This document shows, piece by piece, positions 7,363 through 15,746 of a stretch of 42,900 nucleotides of DNA. Made by a program: the position numbers and the translations under genes. The stretch's first letter is position 1. Every line of letters starts with the position of its first letter. A model generated the notes under the pieces. It had not been told where the DNA came from, did no database searches, and saw nothing but the letters and a program-made list of their open reading frames with translations. Source of the DNA: a virus; IMG/VR virus record IMGVR_UViG_3300030102_003729, positions 1 to 42,900 of that record. One strand, given 5' to 3'.

Positions 7363-8024
7363 CAGCTAAATCCTATACCAAATCGTCTAACAACAAAAGG
7401 TCTTAATAAAGATTCTAATACTCCACTAACTCTTGTTGCAGTTTCTCCTTTTATTACTGGTTCTGGATTTTCAAAAATATTTACTGCCATAGTAATTATC
7501 GCTTGTCTTATAGCAATAGGAACATTACCAGAAGCAGAGCCATAACCTCCTACATAAGTAATCTCCATTGAATTTGCTACTCTTAACATTTCTCCCCATA
7601 CTTCTCCTCTTCTTAATACTACTCTGCCTATATCACTAGCAGTATCAACATAATACACTCCTGTTGATAAAGTAGTAGCAGTATCGCTATCATTAAATGT
7701 TTTTATATGTGTAACTGATACTAATGGGGGTTGCGGTAAATATATTGACCTTGATATATAAGACATATAAGGACCTACTGATACTCCTTCTTGTATTGGA
7801 ATATTATCATTCTCATAAGGTAAAGCATCTAAAGATAACTTTAATGTTCTATTTATAAGTGAACGCCCTAGATATTCCTCAACTATTTGTGTAGCCGTTG
7901 ACCTTGCTGTACTAATTAAATTATCGTGAGTTGAATCATTTGTAGCTATGCGCAAAGCTCTTTTAATCTCATCATCGTCAATAGGATTAGCTGAAGCAGG
8001 TGTAACTACTGTAACTCCACTCAT
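7362..8024 (-). CDS. Head-tail connector (gp6/phiE125 gp8-like)
   Basis: A 220-residue protein. The N-terminal region IDDDEIKRALRIATNDSTHDNLISTARSTATQIVEEYLGRS has the helical pattern of HK97 gp6-like and phiE125 gp8-like connector proteins. Further on there is a beta-strand region (PPLVSVTHIKTFNDSD, ITYVGGYGSASGNVPIAIRQAI, typical of this family) and a final ..LLRPFVVRRFG. The protein would form the dodecameric ring under the portal. It ends 1 nt into the head-closure gene, and the small unknown gene precedes it by 3 nt. Confidence 0.85.
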   Translation of the reverse strand: MSGVTVVTPASANPIDDDEIKRALRIATNDSTHDNLISTARSTATQIVEEYLGRSLINRTLKLSLDALPYENDNIPIQEGVSVGPYMSYISRSIYLPQPPLVSVTHIKTFNDSDTATTLSTGVYYVDTASDIGRVVLRRGEVWGEMLRVANSMEITYVGGYGSASGNVPIAIRQAIITMAVNIFENPEPVIKGETATRVSGVLESLLRPFVVRRFGIGFS

Positions 8025-8027
8025 TTA

Positions 8028-8279
8028 CTATTCCTTATCAGTTTCGTCTATTTTAACTTCTTTTATTTTTTTAGTTTCTTTTTTAGTTTCTTTAGGCTTA
8101 ACTATTTTCTTTTCTATTTTATTTATTTCTTCTGCTACTCCATTTTCAATAAATTTATCGCCTAGTGCTTTAGACCAATCTTCATTCATATCATAAGTTA
8201 CTCCTGCCTCGTAAGTCATGCTTACACTTCCTGTACTGTTAGCAGTTGCTGCCTTATTTTGTAACATTTTTATCTTCAT
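8028..8279 (-). CDS. Small head-region protein with charged C-terminus
   Basis: An 83-residue protein. The N-terminal half (MKIKMLQNKAATANSTGSVS, VTYDMNEDWSKALGDKFIENGVAEE) follows the pattern of short proteins often found just before the head-tail connector. The C-terminal 35 residues are a low-complexity K/E stretch. Function unknown. It is the first gene after the hairpin at 8300-8320, so it may begin a new translation unit or be expressed by read-through. Confidence 0.6.
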   Translation of the reverse strand: MKIKMLQNKAATANSTGSVSMTYEAGVTYDMNEDWSKALGDKFIENGVAEEINKIEKKIVKPKETKKETKKIKEVKIDETDKE

Positions 8280-8295
8280 TTTAACCTCTTATTTT

Positions 8296-8320
8296 AAAAG
8301 GGGGATATATTTCAACCCCC
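8296..8320 (-). terminator. Terminator-like hairpin after the capsid genes
   Basis: On the leftward strand a GGGGG/CCCCC stem (8320-8316 with 8304-8300, loop of 11) is followed by TTTT. It lies between the end of the 154-residue gene and the next leftward gene, and would stop or weaken transcription after protease, capsid and the small head gene. Confidence 0.6.
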
Positions 8321-8343
8321 CTAATTATCAACCCACCAATCAA

Positions 8344-8808
8344 TTAGCCTGTTGGAGAACCATCATTTCCTCCAGAAGCAGGTTTATGTATTGGACTTGT
8401 AAGACCAACTACTCCATGTGGGGTTCCATTAGTATGAGTTCCTGTTTTAGTTACAGCCACTCTAACATATCTATTAGGACCAATATAACCTATTGGATAT
8501 GCAGCATCGTCTTCTGCTGCAGCATCAACAGTTGCAAAAATTCCAGAACTATCAACTGTACCATAAGTAACAAAATCACTATTGGTAACTGCTGAAAAAC
8601 TTGCATTATCTGATGAATCCTGAAGGATATAATCCCACTTAACAGTAGAACTTAAAGTATCTCCACTTTCTCCACAATTAACTATAATCATAGCACTTCC
8701 TGTAGTAAGAGCTGTATCTATACCATTGGAATTTGCAGTTGCAGTTAGGGTAGCAGGGTCTAGTAACTGAGTAACAGTCAAATTATTTGCTAAATCTTTT
8801 TTAGACAT
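8344..8808 (-). CDS. Probable head decoration/minor head protein
   Basis: A 154-residue protein directly downstream of the major capsid gene and closed by a terminator-like hairpin. It is rich in Ser, Thr, Ala and Asp and predicted by eye to be all-beta: TALTTGSAMIIVNCGESGDTLS, KWDYILQDSSDNASFSAVTNS, GPNRYVRVAVTKTGTH. This pattern is common in phage proteins coded next to the capsid and read as decoration or head proteins. The role is inferred from position and fold type, not from a catalytic motif. Confidence 0.6.
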   Translation of the reverse strand: MSKKDLANNLTVTQLLDPATLTATANSNGIDTALTTGSAMIIVNCGESGDTLSSTVKWDYILQDSSDNASFSAVTNSDFVTYGTVDSSGIFATVDAAAEDDAAYPIGYIGPNRYVRVAVTKTGTHTNGTPHGVVGLTSPIHKPASGGNDGSPTG

Positions 8809-8823
8809 ATTATTTCCCTCCTA

Positions 8824-10053
8824 TTATGTTAATGTTAATTTACGGATAGCTTCTGCCATTACAACTTGACCACCAACTCTTTTTCTAGCTAAAAATCTGA
8901 TAGAACCAGATGCAGCTTGAGTGAATGGGTCACGAAGTATTGATAGATTAATTCTATCCACGATTGTATAACCTCTGGAATAATCACCAAAGATTACAGG
9001 AACAGTTCCATCACCAATATCAGGCATATCTGCTGCCTCAACATAAGGCTGACCTAATATTGTATTTGGAACACCAGTCTGTAATGAGAAACCAGATTGG
9101 AAAACATAAGAACCACCTGTTCCTGTGTTTAACTTTCTGATTGCAGCTAGAGTACCTCTATTGAACATAAATGTTCCATTTCTAGCATAATCACTTTTGA
9201 GGTCACCATATAATGTTAATAGATTATCAATAGTGATTGAATCATTTGCACCTGCAGTAGAGCCAATACTTGTATTTGTTAAAATACCTTCTGGCTGACC
9301 TGCTCCTGTTCCAGAAATAAAAGAAGTACCCTCTGCTACTGCAAATTGAGTTGCAAATTCACTTGAGAGTTCTGCTTCCATATTAAAGACTGGGTCCTCA
9401 ACATCAGCTTGAGAAATATCTACAAGAGCATATAACTCGTGTGCAGTAATTTCTTCTAAACCATAAGTAAGACCTGTACTTTCTGACCTAGAGCCTATTT
9501 CAGAAACCCAAGATGCACTAAATACTCCTGTTCTTGATGGTATCTGTATGCTTCTTTGAGTTGTGCTTCTTACTCTAGCCACTGCTCTAACAGGGGACAT
9601 TTCAGTTACTTTTTTGATGATTTCTCTAACATACTCTGGAGGTGCTAAATATCCACCGCCTGTATCATTAGAAACAGTTAATGTCTTGACTTCCATTTCG
9701 TCTAGGTTCTCTACACCTTTTCTTAAATATTTGTCATACACTACTGCTTTTTCATCTATTTGTTTAGCTGAAAAATTGCTACCTGGTCTTTTTAGCATTG
9801 TTTCTAAATTGTCAACTTTATCGCCAACTTTCTTTTGCTCCATAGCTATTTTAGTTGCTTTCTGGTTAAAATCTTCTAGGGAATCTAAAGTGCCTTCTAT
9901 CTTCTTTAACTTTTCGTCAACTAAAGGGTCTACAGAACCTTTCTTTTCAAGGGCTGTAAGCTTTTCATTATAGGTGCTTTTAAATTCTTCAAAAGCCTTT
10001 CCTGTATTTTCTATACATTCCTTGAGTTCTGTTTGAGTAATATTTTCACTCAT
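8824..10053 (-). CDS. Major capsid protein, HK97 fold
   Basis: A 409-residue HK97-family capsid protein. Residues 1 to about 90 are a charged coiled-coil delta/scaffold region (ELKECIENTGKAFEEFKSTYNEK...), normally removed by the prohead protease. The mature part has the family marks: KTLTVSNDTGGGYLAPPEYVREII, VRAVARVRSTTQRSIQIPSRTG, the E-loop-to-P-domain passage HELYALVDISQADVEDPVFNMEAELSSEFA, then GTGAGQPEGIL and a C-terminal VPVIFGDYSRGYTIVDR. An AAGGAGTTAAG Shine-Dalgarno precedes the ATG. It is next to the protease, as in other HK97-type phages. Confidence 0.95.
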   Translation of the reverse strand: MSENITQTELKECIENTGKAFEEFKSTYNEKLTALEKKGSVDPLVDEKLKKIEGTLDSLEDFNQKATKIAMEQKKVGDKVDNLETMLKRPGSNFSAKQIDEKAVVYDKYLRKGVENLDEMEVKTLTVSNDTGGGYLAPPEYVREIIKKVTEMSPVRAVARVRSTTQRSIQIPSRTGVFSASWVSEIGSRSESTGLTYGLEEITAHELYALVDISQADVEDPVFNMEAELSSEFATQFAVAEGTSFISGTGAGQPEGILTNTSIGSTAGANDSITIDNLLTLYGDLKSDYARNGTFMFNRGTLAAIRKLNTGTGGSYVFQSGFSLQTGVPNTILGQPYVEAADMPDIGDGTVPVIFGDYSRGYTIVDRINLSILRDPFTQAASGSIRFLARKRVGGQVVMAEAIRKLTLT

Positions 10054-10055
10054 TC

Positions 10056-11174
10056 TTAACTCCTTGTTTTATTGGTTGAAATAATATTGATAATATCTTT
10101 CATAGATGTTACCAACTCCGAATTGTCTTGTTTTGCACCATCCCAGTGGTCAACCAGACTGTTATAGACAGCTTTACTTGCTATCTTACTTTGAGACCTT
10201 GACAAATCACCTACATCTCGTAGGAACTTCTCCCAATCTCTAATAGTTCTGTCACTCGCCTTAACCTGTGTTATTTGTGCTTTTGGGTTCATAGGAAAAG
10301 TAACAAGACTAATTTCCATGAGGTCTACTTCTTTCAAATATCTTCTTCTCTTTCTTTCGTCATAGACCTGTTTCTTTGGGTCTGCTTTATACCCAATAGA
10401 TAATCCATCTAATGCACCCATTTTCAGTAATTCATAAGCCTCCTTACCTTTTTGTGTGCCGAGTGCAAGTCTTCCTTGCACTTTTAATCCGTTTTCATCT
10501 TCTTTAATTTTTTCATATACTCCTATAGGCATTTTTGTATCGTGTTGCATTAACATCTTTACATTCTTTGGTCGTCTTTTCATAAGGCTTTTTCTAAATG
10601 CACCTTCCATTACAATATCGTTTCCTAAATCTTTATTACCAAAAATAGATGCATAACCTTGAAATCTTCCCATATCTTCTTCATCTTCATCTTCCTTATA
10701 TGCTTTAAGTTCTGCAATACAAGTAAAAGTTTTACTTTCAAAACTTTTTTCTTCTTCCTCTTGTTCATATTCTGGTTTGTATTTTAAAGGACTTTCCATG
10801 TCATCATCAAATAAATCACTCATAATATCATAATACCTATTAATTTTTGTTGTTATAGTCTGCTTATCTCTCTCTGGGATATTAACACCACCTCTAGCTC
10901 CTCTTAATACTCCTGCTACTGCAAATATTGCTCTAGGTATTGCTACCATCCTATTATTTACAATATCAGCTATCGGTAATTTATACCCCTTAAAATTATC
11001 ATCATCTTCTGGGTCAAAATATAAAAAAGCATTTCTATATCTGGAACTAGGTTTATCTTTGCTATTTGTAAAATCTCGTATTCTTTGTATTGCACTATCT
11101 GAGTCCCATTCTCTATCCCTGTCATTCAAAACAGGTAACATATTTCGTGGAGTTGATTTCTTTATAACACTCAT
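10056..11174 (-). CDS. Prohead protease with long N-terminal extension
   Basis: A 372-residue protein. The HK97-type prohead protease domain occupies about residues 155-300: a FQGYASIFGNKDLGNDIV start, a VKMLMQHDTKMPIG segment with the catalytic His near residue 210 and a GALDGLSIGY segment with the catalytic Ser near residue 257. It cleaves the capsid delta region and itself. Residues 1-140 form an extra domain (DSAIQRIRDFT..., a YLYFDPEDDDNFKGYKLP-like stretch, AIFAVAGVLRGARGG, then KINRYYD) also seen in other phage proteases and of unclear role. It is the first gene of the leftward capsid unit, with a candidate promoter about 100 nt upstream. Confidence 0.9.
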   Translation of the reverse strand: MSVIKKSTPRNMLPVLNDRDREWDSDSAIQRIRDFTNSKDKPSSRYRNAFLYFDPEDDDNFKGYKLPIADIVNNRMVAIPRAIFAVAGVLRGARGGVNIPERDKQTITTKINRYYDIMSDLFDDDMESPLKYKPEYEQEEEEKSFESKTFTCIAELKAYKEDEDEEDMGRFQGYASIFGNKDLGNDIVMEGAFRKSLMKRRPKNVKMLMQHDTKMPIGVYEKIKEDENGLKVQGRLALGTQKGKEAYELLKMGALDGLSIGYKADPKKQVYDERKRRRYLKEVDLMEISLVTFPMNPKAQITQVKASDRTIRDWEKFLRDVGDLSRSQSKIASKAVYNSLVDHWDGAKQDNSELVTSMKDIINIISTNKTRS

Positions 11175-11278
11175 TTATATGTCCCTATCGAATCAATGTA
11201 CTATTTATTTTTATTAATGCAAACAAATTTTTTCCAATCTATACCCAGAATGTACTAGATTTCTCCCTTTTTTTAGTA

Positions 11279-11306
11279 ATTAAATATATTTGTTGACATC
11301 TGTAAA
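11279..11306 (-). promoter_or_regulatory. Candidate leftward promoter for protease/capsid unit
   Basis: On the leftward strand TTTACA (11306-11301) and TTTAAT (11284-11279) are separated by 16 nt. The -35 lies in the palindrome at 11290-11309. The expected transcript carries AGAAATCTAG (11264-11255) near its 5' end and reaches the protease ATG at 11174. It is predicted by eye. Confidence 0.4.
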
Positions 11307-11320
11307 CAATATGTTACTAT
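11290..11320 (+). promoter_or_regulatory. Rightward promoter overlapping shared palindrome (copy 1)
   Basis: TTGACA (11293-11298), 16-nt spacer, TACTAT (11315-11320). The -35 is embedded in the near-perfect palindrome TTGTTGAC-N4-GTAAACAA at 11290-11309, a likely operator shared with four other rightward promoters in the window. Confidence 0.65.
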
Positions 11321-11325
11321 TAGAT

Positions 11326-11562
11326 ATGATTAAAAAACACACAGCTAAATATATCGGAGAAGATGGAGATGGAAGCATCTGGCATTACAGAGGTTTCGAA
11401 ATTACTAGTTTCAAATCACAATATGGAAAAGGTTGGGATTGGTCTTATGGACAAATTGGACAAAGCAAATATGATGCCCAAAACACATTGAAGGAAGCTA
11501 AATTACATATCGACCAAATGCTAGACTCTGGTATAGAACTTATTAACGAAGATACAATTTAA
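11326..11562 (+). CDS. Small unknown protein, possibly translated from a leaderless message
   Basis: A 78-residue protein beginning MIKKHTAKYIGEDGDGSIWH. Longer readings from TTG at 11290 or ATG at 11311 would lie within or before the promoter, so ATG 11326 is chosen. It sits about 6 nt after the -10 box, so the message would be nearly leaderless; there is no Shine-Dalgarno. The middle is rich in aromatic residues (YGKGWDWSYGQIG) and the end is a helix (ALKEAKLHIDQML-like). I do not recognise a family. The gene points against the late operon that surrounds it and is followed at 11576 by a second small gene. Confidence 0.6.
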   Translation: MIKKHTAKYIGEDGDGSIWHYRGFEITSFKSQYGKGWDWSYGQIGQSKYDAQNTLKEAKLHIDQMLDSGIELINEDTI

Positions 11563-11575
11563 CAAGGGGAATATA

Positions 11576-11782
11576 ATGTACAACAACGAAGATATAATGC
11601 AAGAGATTAGAGAATTAAGAAAAGACAACTCTGCTTTAATGAGAGGCACACAAGAAGCAGAAGAAAAATTATTAACAAGGATTCAAGGATTAGTTGCACA
11701 AAATGAAATGCTTGTTAATGCTTTAGAAAAAGTTACAATAAGATTAAATAAGATAGAACAAGATAATATGTTGAGAGATTAA
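11576..11782 (+). CDS. Small coiled-coil protein
   Basis: A 68-residue, highly charged helical protein (NEDIMQEIRELRKDNSALM, then KLLTRIQGLVAQNEMLVNALEKVTIRLNKIE) with heptad-like spacing through most of its length, so a coiled-coil oligomer is likely. An AACAAGGGG Shine-Dalgarno lies just upstream, the same leader sequence used by several early genes here. It is in one rightward unit with the 11326 gene. Its stop overlaps the stop of the leftward 11779-11991 gene by 4 nt. Function unknown. Confidence 0.65.
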   Translation: MYNNEDIMQEIRELRKDNSALMRGTQEAEEKLLTRIQGLVAQNEMLVNALEKVTIRLNKIEQDNMLRD

Positions 11783-11991
11783 TTTCTACTATTATTTATA
11801 GTATTTTCTATATTACTTACTTTTTCTTTTATAACAGATATATCTATTGACATTTGTAATATCATATCTGTTTTGTTCTCTAGCTCTGTTACTCTAGTAG
11901 TTAAAGAACCATAGGCTACCCCTGCACCTATAATTAGAATAACTATAGTAATTACTGTTTCTATCTTTATGTTTATTCTTTTAATCATCAT
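11779..11991 (-). CDS. Small single-pass membrane protein with coiled coil
   Basis: A 70-residue protein with one membrane segment near the N-terminus (ETVITIVILIIGAGVAYG, residues about 11-28) after a short basic stretch, then a heptad-like helix (LTTRVTELENKTDMILQM...). This layout resembles small i-spanin or holin-accessory proteins, but no lysis gene is next to it; holin and lysozyme are at 38.2-39.1 kb. It overlaps the upstream membrane protein by 4 nt, so it is coupled to the portal/terminase operon. Function uncertain. Confidence 0.6.
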   Translation of the reverse strand: MMIKRINIKIETVITIVILIIGAGVAYGSLTTRVTELENKTDMILQMSIDISVIKEKVSNIENTINNSRN

Positions 11992-12446
11992 AATGTCATT
12001 AAATATTGTATATAATAATAACCGCCAATCAATGCAACAATAATTATAAGACTAACTATAACTATAGTTTGATTCCTTGCTTTTATTCTTGCTTCTTCTT
12101 CTATTGCTTCCATTTGCATCTTTCTTTGTCTTGCAATCTCTCCCTGTAGTCTTTCCCATTGACCAGGTTTTCCATATAGCATAAACATCTCTCTTAATTT
12201 AGCTCTTGTTTCTGCTACTTCTTCTTTCTTGAAGAACTCATCTATTGCATTACCTTCTACATTACCTAACTTTGAAAAGAAACTATTTCTTTTTCTTTTT
12301 GCACCTACTTGTAATTGAGCTTCTGCTTTTGCATATTTTGCTATAGGTCCACTCAAAGCTGATATATCTCTACCTGCTTTTATTGCAGATGATATTGCAC
12401 TACTCGCTGCACTTACTGCCGCAAATGCTGACATTGGGTCTATCAT
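11988..12446 (-). CDS. Head-region protein with C-terminal membrane anchor
   Basis: A 152-residue protein: an Ala/Ser-rich N-terminal segment (SAFAAVSAASSAISSAIKAG), a charged middle (KAEAQLQVGAKRKRNSFF, KKEEVAETRAKLREMFML, GKPGQWERLQGEIARQRKMQMEAIEEEARIKARN) and one strongly hydrophobic C-terminal helix (about residues 126-147: TIVIVSLIIIVALIGGYYYI). This looks like a virion or ejection-related protein that can insert in the membrane; I do not recognise a family name. It follows the Mu F-like gene and overlaps the next gene by 4 nt. Confidence 0.6.
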   Translation of the reverse strand: MIDPMSAFAAVSAASSAISSAIKAGRDISALSGPIAKYAKAEAQLQVGAKRKRNSFFSKLGNVEGNAIDEFFKKEEVAETRAKLREMFMLYGKPGQWERLQGEIARQRKMQMEAIEEEARIKARNQTIVIVSLIIIVALIGGYYYIQYLMTL

Positions 12447-12456
12447 ATTTTGTACC

Positions 12457-13239
12457 TCATTGTATTATTCTAGTTTCTTCTTCTATATAGAGTGTAACAC
12501 ATCTACAATTAATTACATTCTTTGCTCCACCATTAGGGTCTCCAGTATATTGCATTTTCATACCGCCAACCACAAAATGCTCATCAATGGAGACTCTTGT
12601 TCCGTTTGCTATTCTATGAATTTCTCTAGTTCTTTCATCAGAAGTAGCAACCCATTGTTTCTGCATAGTTATACCTGTATTTACTAACTCTTTTCCCATT
12701 TGATGATTTGCAAAACTTGCTGCACTATGGGTTTCTGTTCTTGCTATTGTATTTGCTCTAGCTCTTACAAATCTTGGACTAAATCTTTCTTTAATTTTTT
12801 TTGCTGTTTCTGCTACACTCAATCCTACTTTTTGCGAATCGATAATTACTTTTCTTAAATACTTTAAAGTAGTTGCTGATATATCGTTTATATGTTTTAA
12901 TCCTACAGTTTGTATAAATATGCTAGTAAGTCTAGTATAAAAGTCATTCTCTCTTTTTACTATCATTACTTCCAATCTTTCAGCAAAAGTTTTTATCACT
13001 TCAAAATAATGCCTTCTAAATAATTCGTCTAGTTGTTTTTGTGCTTGAATAAAATAAACTTCTACTCCTTGAGTTCCTGTAGATTCAAAAGTAGTAGCTC
13101 CATTAGTTCCTATTGAATTAAATAAAGTTACTAATCTCATAGTAAAACTTCTTTCAAAAGATATACGAATTCTATTTTGTTCTATGGATTCTTTTCTTGC
13201 ACTTATTATTCTTCTTTGCTTGAATTTTAAATTGTGCAT
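12457..13239 (-). CDS. Minor head protein, Mu gpF/SPP1 gp7-like
   Basis: A 260-residue protein. The C-terminal part carries the Mu F-like hallmark: ARANTIARTETHSAASFANHQ (about residues 160-180), then QWVATSDERTREIHRIANGTRV and a final DPNGGAKNVINCRCVTLY with the conserved N-CRC. Members are minor head proteins attached to the portal and involved in head morphogenesis or DNA entry. The N-terminal half is helical. It starts at the stop of the portal gene (1-nt overlap), the standard position for the family. Confidence 0.88.
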   Translation of the reverse strand: MHNLKFKQRRIISARKESIEQNRIRISFERSFTMRLVTLFNSIGTNGATTFESTGTQGVEVYFIQAQKQLDELFRRHYFEVIKTFAERLEVMIVKRENDFYTRLTSIFIQTVGLKHINDISATTLKYLRKVIIDSQKVGLSVAETAKKIKERFSPRFVRARANTIARTETHSAASFANHQMGKELVNTGITMQKQWVATSDERTREIHRIANGTRVSIDEHFVVGGMKMQYTGDPNGGAKNVINCRCVTLYIEEETRIIQ

Positions 13240-15746
13240 TATTTTTTTCTAGCTAAAGGATGGTCTTTAGGTAACAAGTCCCTATCAAATTGACCGCTTC
13301 TAAATCTACCAGTCCTTACAGCAAAGAGGAAAGCATTAACTCTAGCTATAGCCCATTGGTCTGGACCCATAACATTTCTTCTTACACTTTCTGGATTTGT
13401 TCTATATGCTCCTACTCCTCGTCTAAATACGGCTTCAAGCATTCTTTGAGTTACTCTCTTTCCTCTCTTGTCGCCATGTTTATCATTATGTTCTTTTACT
13501 TTATTAGCTATTGTTTTCTTAATTTTCCCTGATACTTCTTGTTTATCTTCCTCTGCAGGTATACTTATTTCTTCCTCTAGTTCTTTCTTATCTCTTTCAG
13601 CATTAAGTTGATTACGAACTCTCCTAGACCAAGCAAAACCTGCATCACCTCCCCAAAGACCCCAAGCTACTCGACCTGGTGTTGGGTAACCTTCTTCTCC
13701 TCGTCTAAATCCTTCTGCTTCTTTATCTACTTCATGTCTAGCAAAAAAACTAAACATTCTACGAACTGTATCTGGAGATAAATTATCCCTGCGTACTAAT
13801 TGATTAGCTCTTGCTACACCTACTCTTGTACCTCCTCTGTTACCCTCTCTTCTCCAGTCTAAAGACCTTTGAGCCTCCTCTGCCATAGCTTCTGTTGGCT
13901 TTGTATCTATATCACTCTCTGCTTTATCTTGACCTGTTTCTCTTAAATAAATAGCGTGTGAGCTACAAGGCATATATACATTTCCATCTGGAGTTCTTAA
14001 AGTATGAGTTCCTTCACAGCCTATTTGCTCTGCTCTGGCTCTGGCTTCTGCTACACTATCAAATACATCTCTTCCTTCTCCCATTCTTGGGTCTGGTGGT
14101 TGCTTCAAATCTCTACCTGTAATTTGTATATAATCACTATGGCTATCGCAGGGCATATAAACTATCTCATCACCCTCTTGATGTGCATGATAACCTCTGC
14201 AACCTAACTCATTTGACCTTTCAACTGCTTCTTCTATAGTAGAAAAAACATCTCTACGGACTTCTTCTTTCAAATCTCTACCTGTTATTTCTGTATAATC
14301 ACTATGACTTTGACATGGCATAAAGACTTGAGTATCTCCTTCTTGGTGTGCATGGTATCCAACACAGCCTAATTCTATTGCCCTTTCTGATGCCTCTTCT
14401 ATTGTAGAATATACATCTCTTCTAATCTCTCTTTTAATTCCATAATATTCCTCTGCTATCTTTTCTGCATCTTCTCCTGTTACTGGTTGAGCAGGGGAAG
14501 GTTGAGGACTACCTAATGGAAACAAATTAGCAGGAATATAAACTTCATCACCTCCTGATATAGGTTCTAGGTTTAATCTTTCTCTTGCTTCATTTCTAGT
14601 CAATACTCCTTCATTAACTGCACGCAGTATATTATCAGTTACCATTCTTCTTCTTTCTGTAATAGCAGGAATATCATCAACATTATACATCAAGTATAAA
14701 TCATCTCCATAACTAGGTACTAGCCATTCATTTAAATCTGATTCTATATGTCTTAATAATGGTATTATAGTTTCTTCATACAGAGCTAACCTTGCCTCTG
14801 CCATATTTGCATAAGTTTGTGCATCTGGAATTCCAACAAGTTGTGCAGGAACTCCAAAAGTTAAAGCAATATCTCTAGCACTCAAATTTTTCATATTTGA
14901 AAAGTCCATTTCTTTAGGACTTAAACCCATCTCTTTATAATCGAAATCTCCTTCTAATATCATAGTTCTGCCAGAGTTTTCTGTTCCTGTAAATCTGCTT
15001 TGCAAATCTTGTCTTAATTGTTCCCTTTGACTATCTGTTAAAGTAGTCATAGCTCCAACCTCATCTTTAGGTTTATATACTACTGCACCAGATGGTCTAG
15101 CTCCATTGACTAATAAATGAGTATTATGTCTATTAGTTAGATTGTGTTGGTCTATATCACCTGCACTTGGCATTACAGGGCTTAATCCTAAATAATCATC
15201 TAATGGGTGAAATGTTTTTATATGTTTTACTTCAGACTGACCATTCATCTGGTCAACAGGGTATATAGCTTTTGTTTTGCCATTTATAACAAGATTATAA
15301 GATTCTGGATAATAACTATCTGATGTTTTGATTTGTATTCTATCTGGTCTTAATGTGTGTAACTCTCTTGGAGCTTGATTTTCTTCTCCTATTTTTAATA
15401 AGTAAGAATTACCTGCTAGTAATAAATAACTATAAACCATTCTAAAATATTCAAATTGAGAACATGTAGGATTTGGTCTTTGTAATAAATCTAGTAATGG
15501 GTGGTCATCTATTGGTTGTTCTCCACGCATTAATTTAAATGTTACAGCACTTGCACCATTTGCAATTTCATTAATACATCTATATGCTACTGCATTTTCT
15601 ACATATCCATCTGTTGCTAAATCATTATAGCTATCTCTTTTTGTTCTATTGTTATACCCTGTTTGATGATAAGCAACCATTGGTTGAGTATTATATTTTT
15701 TTTCTGTATTATCAAAAAGGGCTTTCCACGCATTTTTTATTCCCAT
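13239..15746 (-). CDS. Portal protein (HK97 type) with long multi-domain C-terminal extension
   Basis: The start is placed at ATG 15746, which has a GGAGG site and overlaps the terminase stop (TAATG); a longer 854-codon reading lacks this. It gives 835 residues, about twice the usual HK97 portal (about 400-430). Residues 1-430 are a typical portal: YVENAVAYRCINEIA, HPLLDLLQRPNPTCS, LAGNSYLL, RPDRIQI, then DIALTFGVPAQLVGIPDAQTYAN-type motifs. Then come three repeats of about 50-55 residues (roughly 436-494, 495-548, 556-608), each with R-DV-ST-EEA-ER--ELGC-GYHAHQEGD---MPC-SHSDY--TGRD. After these are a basic domain with RRMFSFFARHEVDKE and WGLWGGDAGFAWSRR (about 640-720), and a last basic domain (KRVTQRMLEAVFRRGVGAYR). 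The portal forms the DNA gate; the extras look like originally separate head-associated domains. Confidence 0.9.
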   Translation of the reverse strand: MGIKNAWKALFDNTEKKYNTQPMVAYHQTGYNNRTKRDSYNDLATDGYVENAVAYRCINEIANGASAVTFKLMRGEQPIDDHPLLDLLQRPNPTCSQFEYFRMVYSYLLLAGNSYLLKIGEENQAPRELHTLRPDRIQIKTSDSYYPESYNLVINGKTKAIYPVDQMNGQSEVKHIKTFHPLDDYLGLSPVMPSAGDIDQHNLTNRHNTHLLVNGARPSGAVVYKPKDEVGAMTTLTDSQREQLRQDLQSRFTGTENSGRTMILEGDFDYKEMGLSPKEMDFSNMKNLSARDIALTFGVPAQLVGIPDAQTYANMAEARLALYEETIIPLLRHIESDLNEWLVPSYGDDLYLMYNVDDIPAITERRRMVTDNILRAVNEGVLTRNEARERLNLEPISGGDEVYIPANLFPLGSPQPSPAQPVTGEDAEKIAEEYYGIKREIRRDVYSTIEEASERAIELGCVGYHAHQEGDTQVFMPCQSHSDYTEITGRDLKEEVRRDVFSTIEEAVERSNELGCRGYHAHQEGDEIVYMPCDSHSDYIQITGRDLKQPPDPRMGEGRDVFDSVAEARARAEQIGCEGTHTLRTPDGNVYMPCSSHAIYLRETGQDKAESDIDTKPTEAMAEEAQRSLDWRREGNRGGTRVGVARANQLVRRDNLSPDTVRRMFSFFARHEVDKEAEGFRRGEEGYPTPGRVAWGLWGGDAGFAWSRRVRNQLNAERDKKELEEEISIPAEEDKQEVSGKIKKTIANKVKEHNDKHGDKRGKRVTQRMLEAVFRRGVGAYRTNPESVRRNVMGPDQWAIARVNAFLFAVRTGRFRSGQFDRDLLPKDHPLARKK

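Noticed and set aside
8218-8595. Rightward ORF across the 8.28-8.34 kb gap
   Set aside because: Ser/Cys/Asn-rich shadow of the leftward head gene; the hairpin explains the gap better.
11779-11991. Holin or spanin
   Set aside because: One membrane helix plus a coiled coil fits, but it is coupled to head genes and far from the lysis genes, and no overlapping Rz1-like lipoprotein frame was found.
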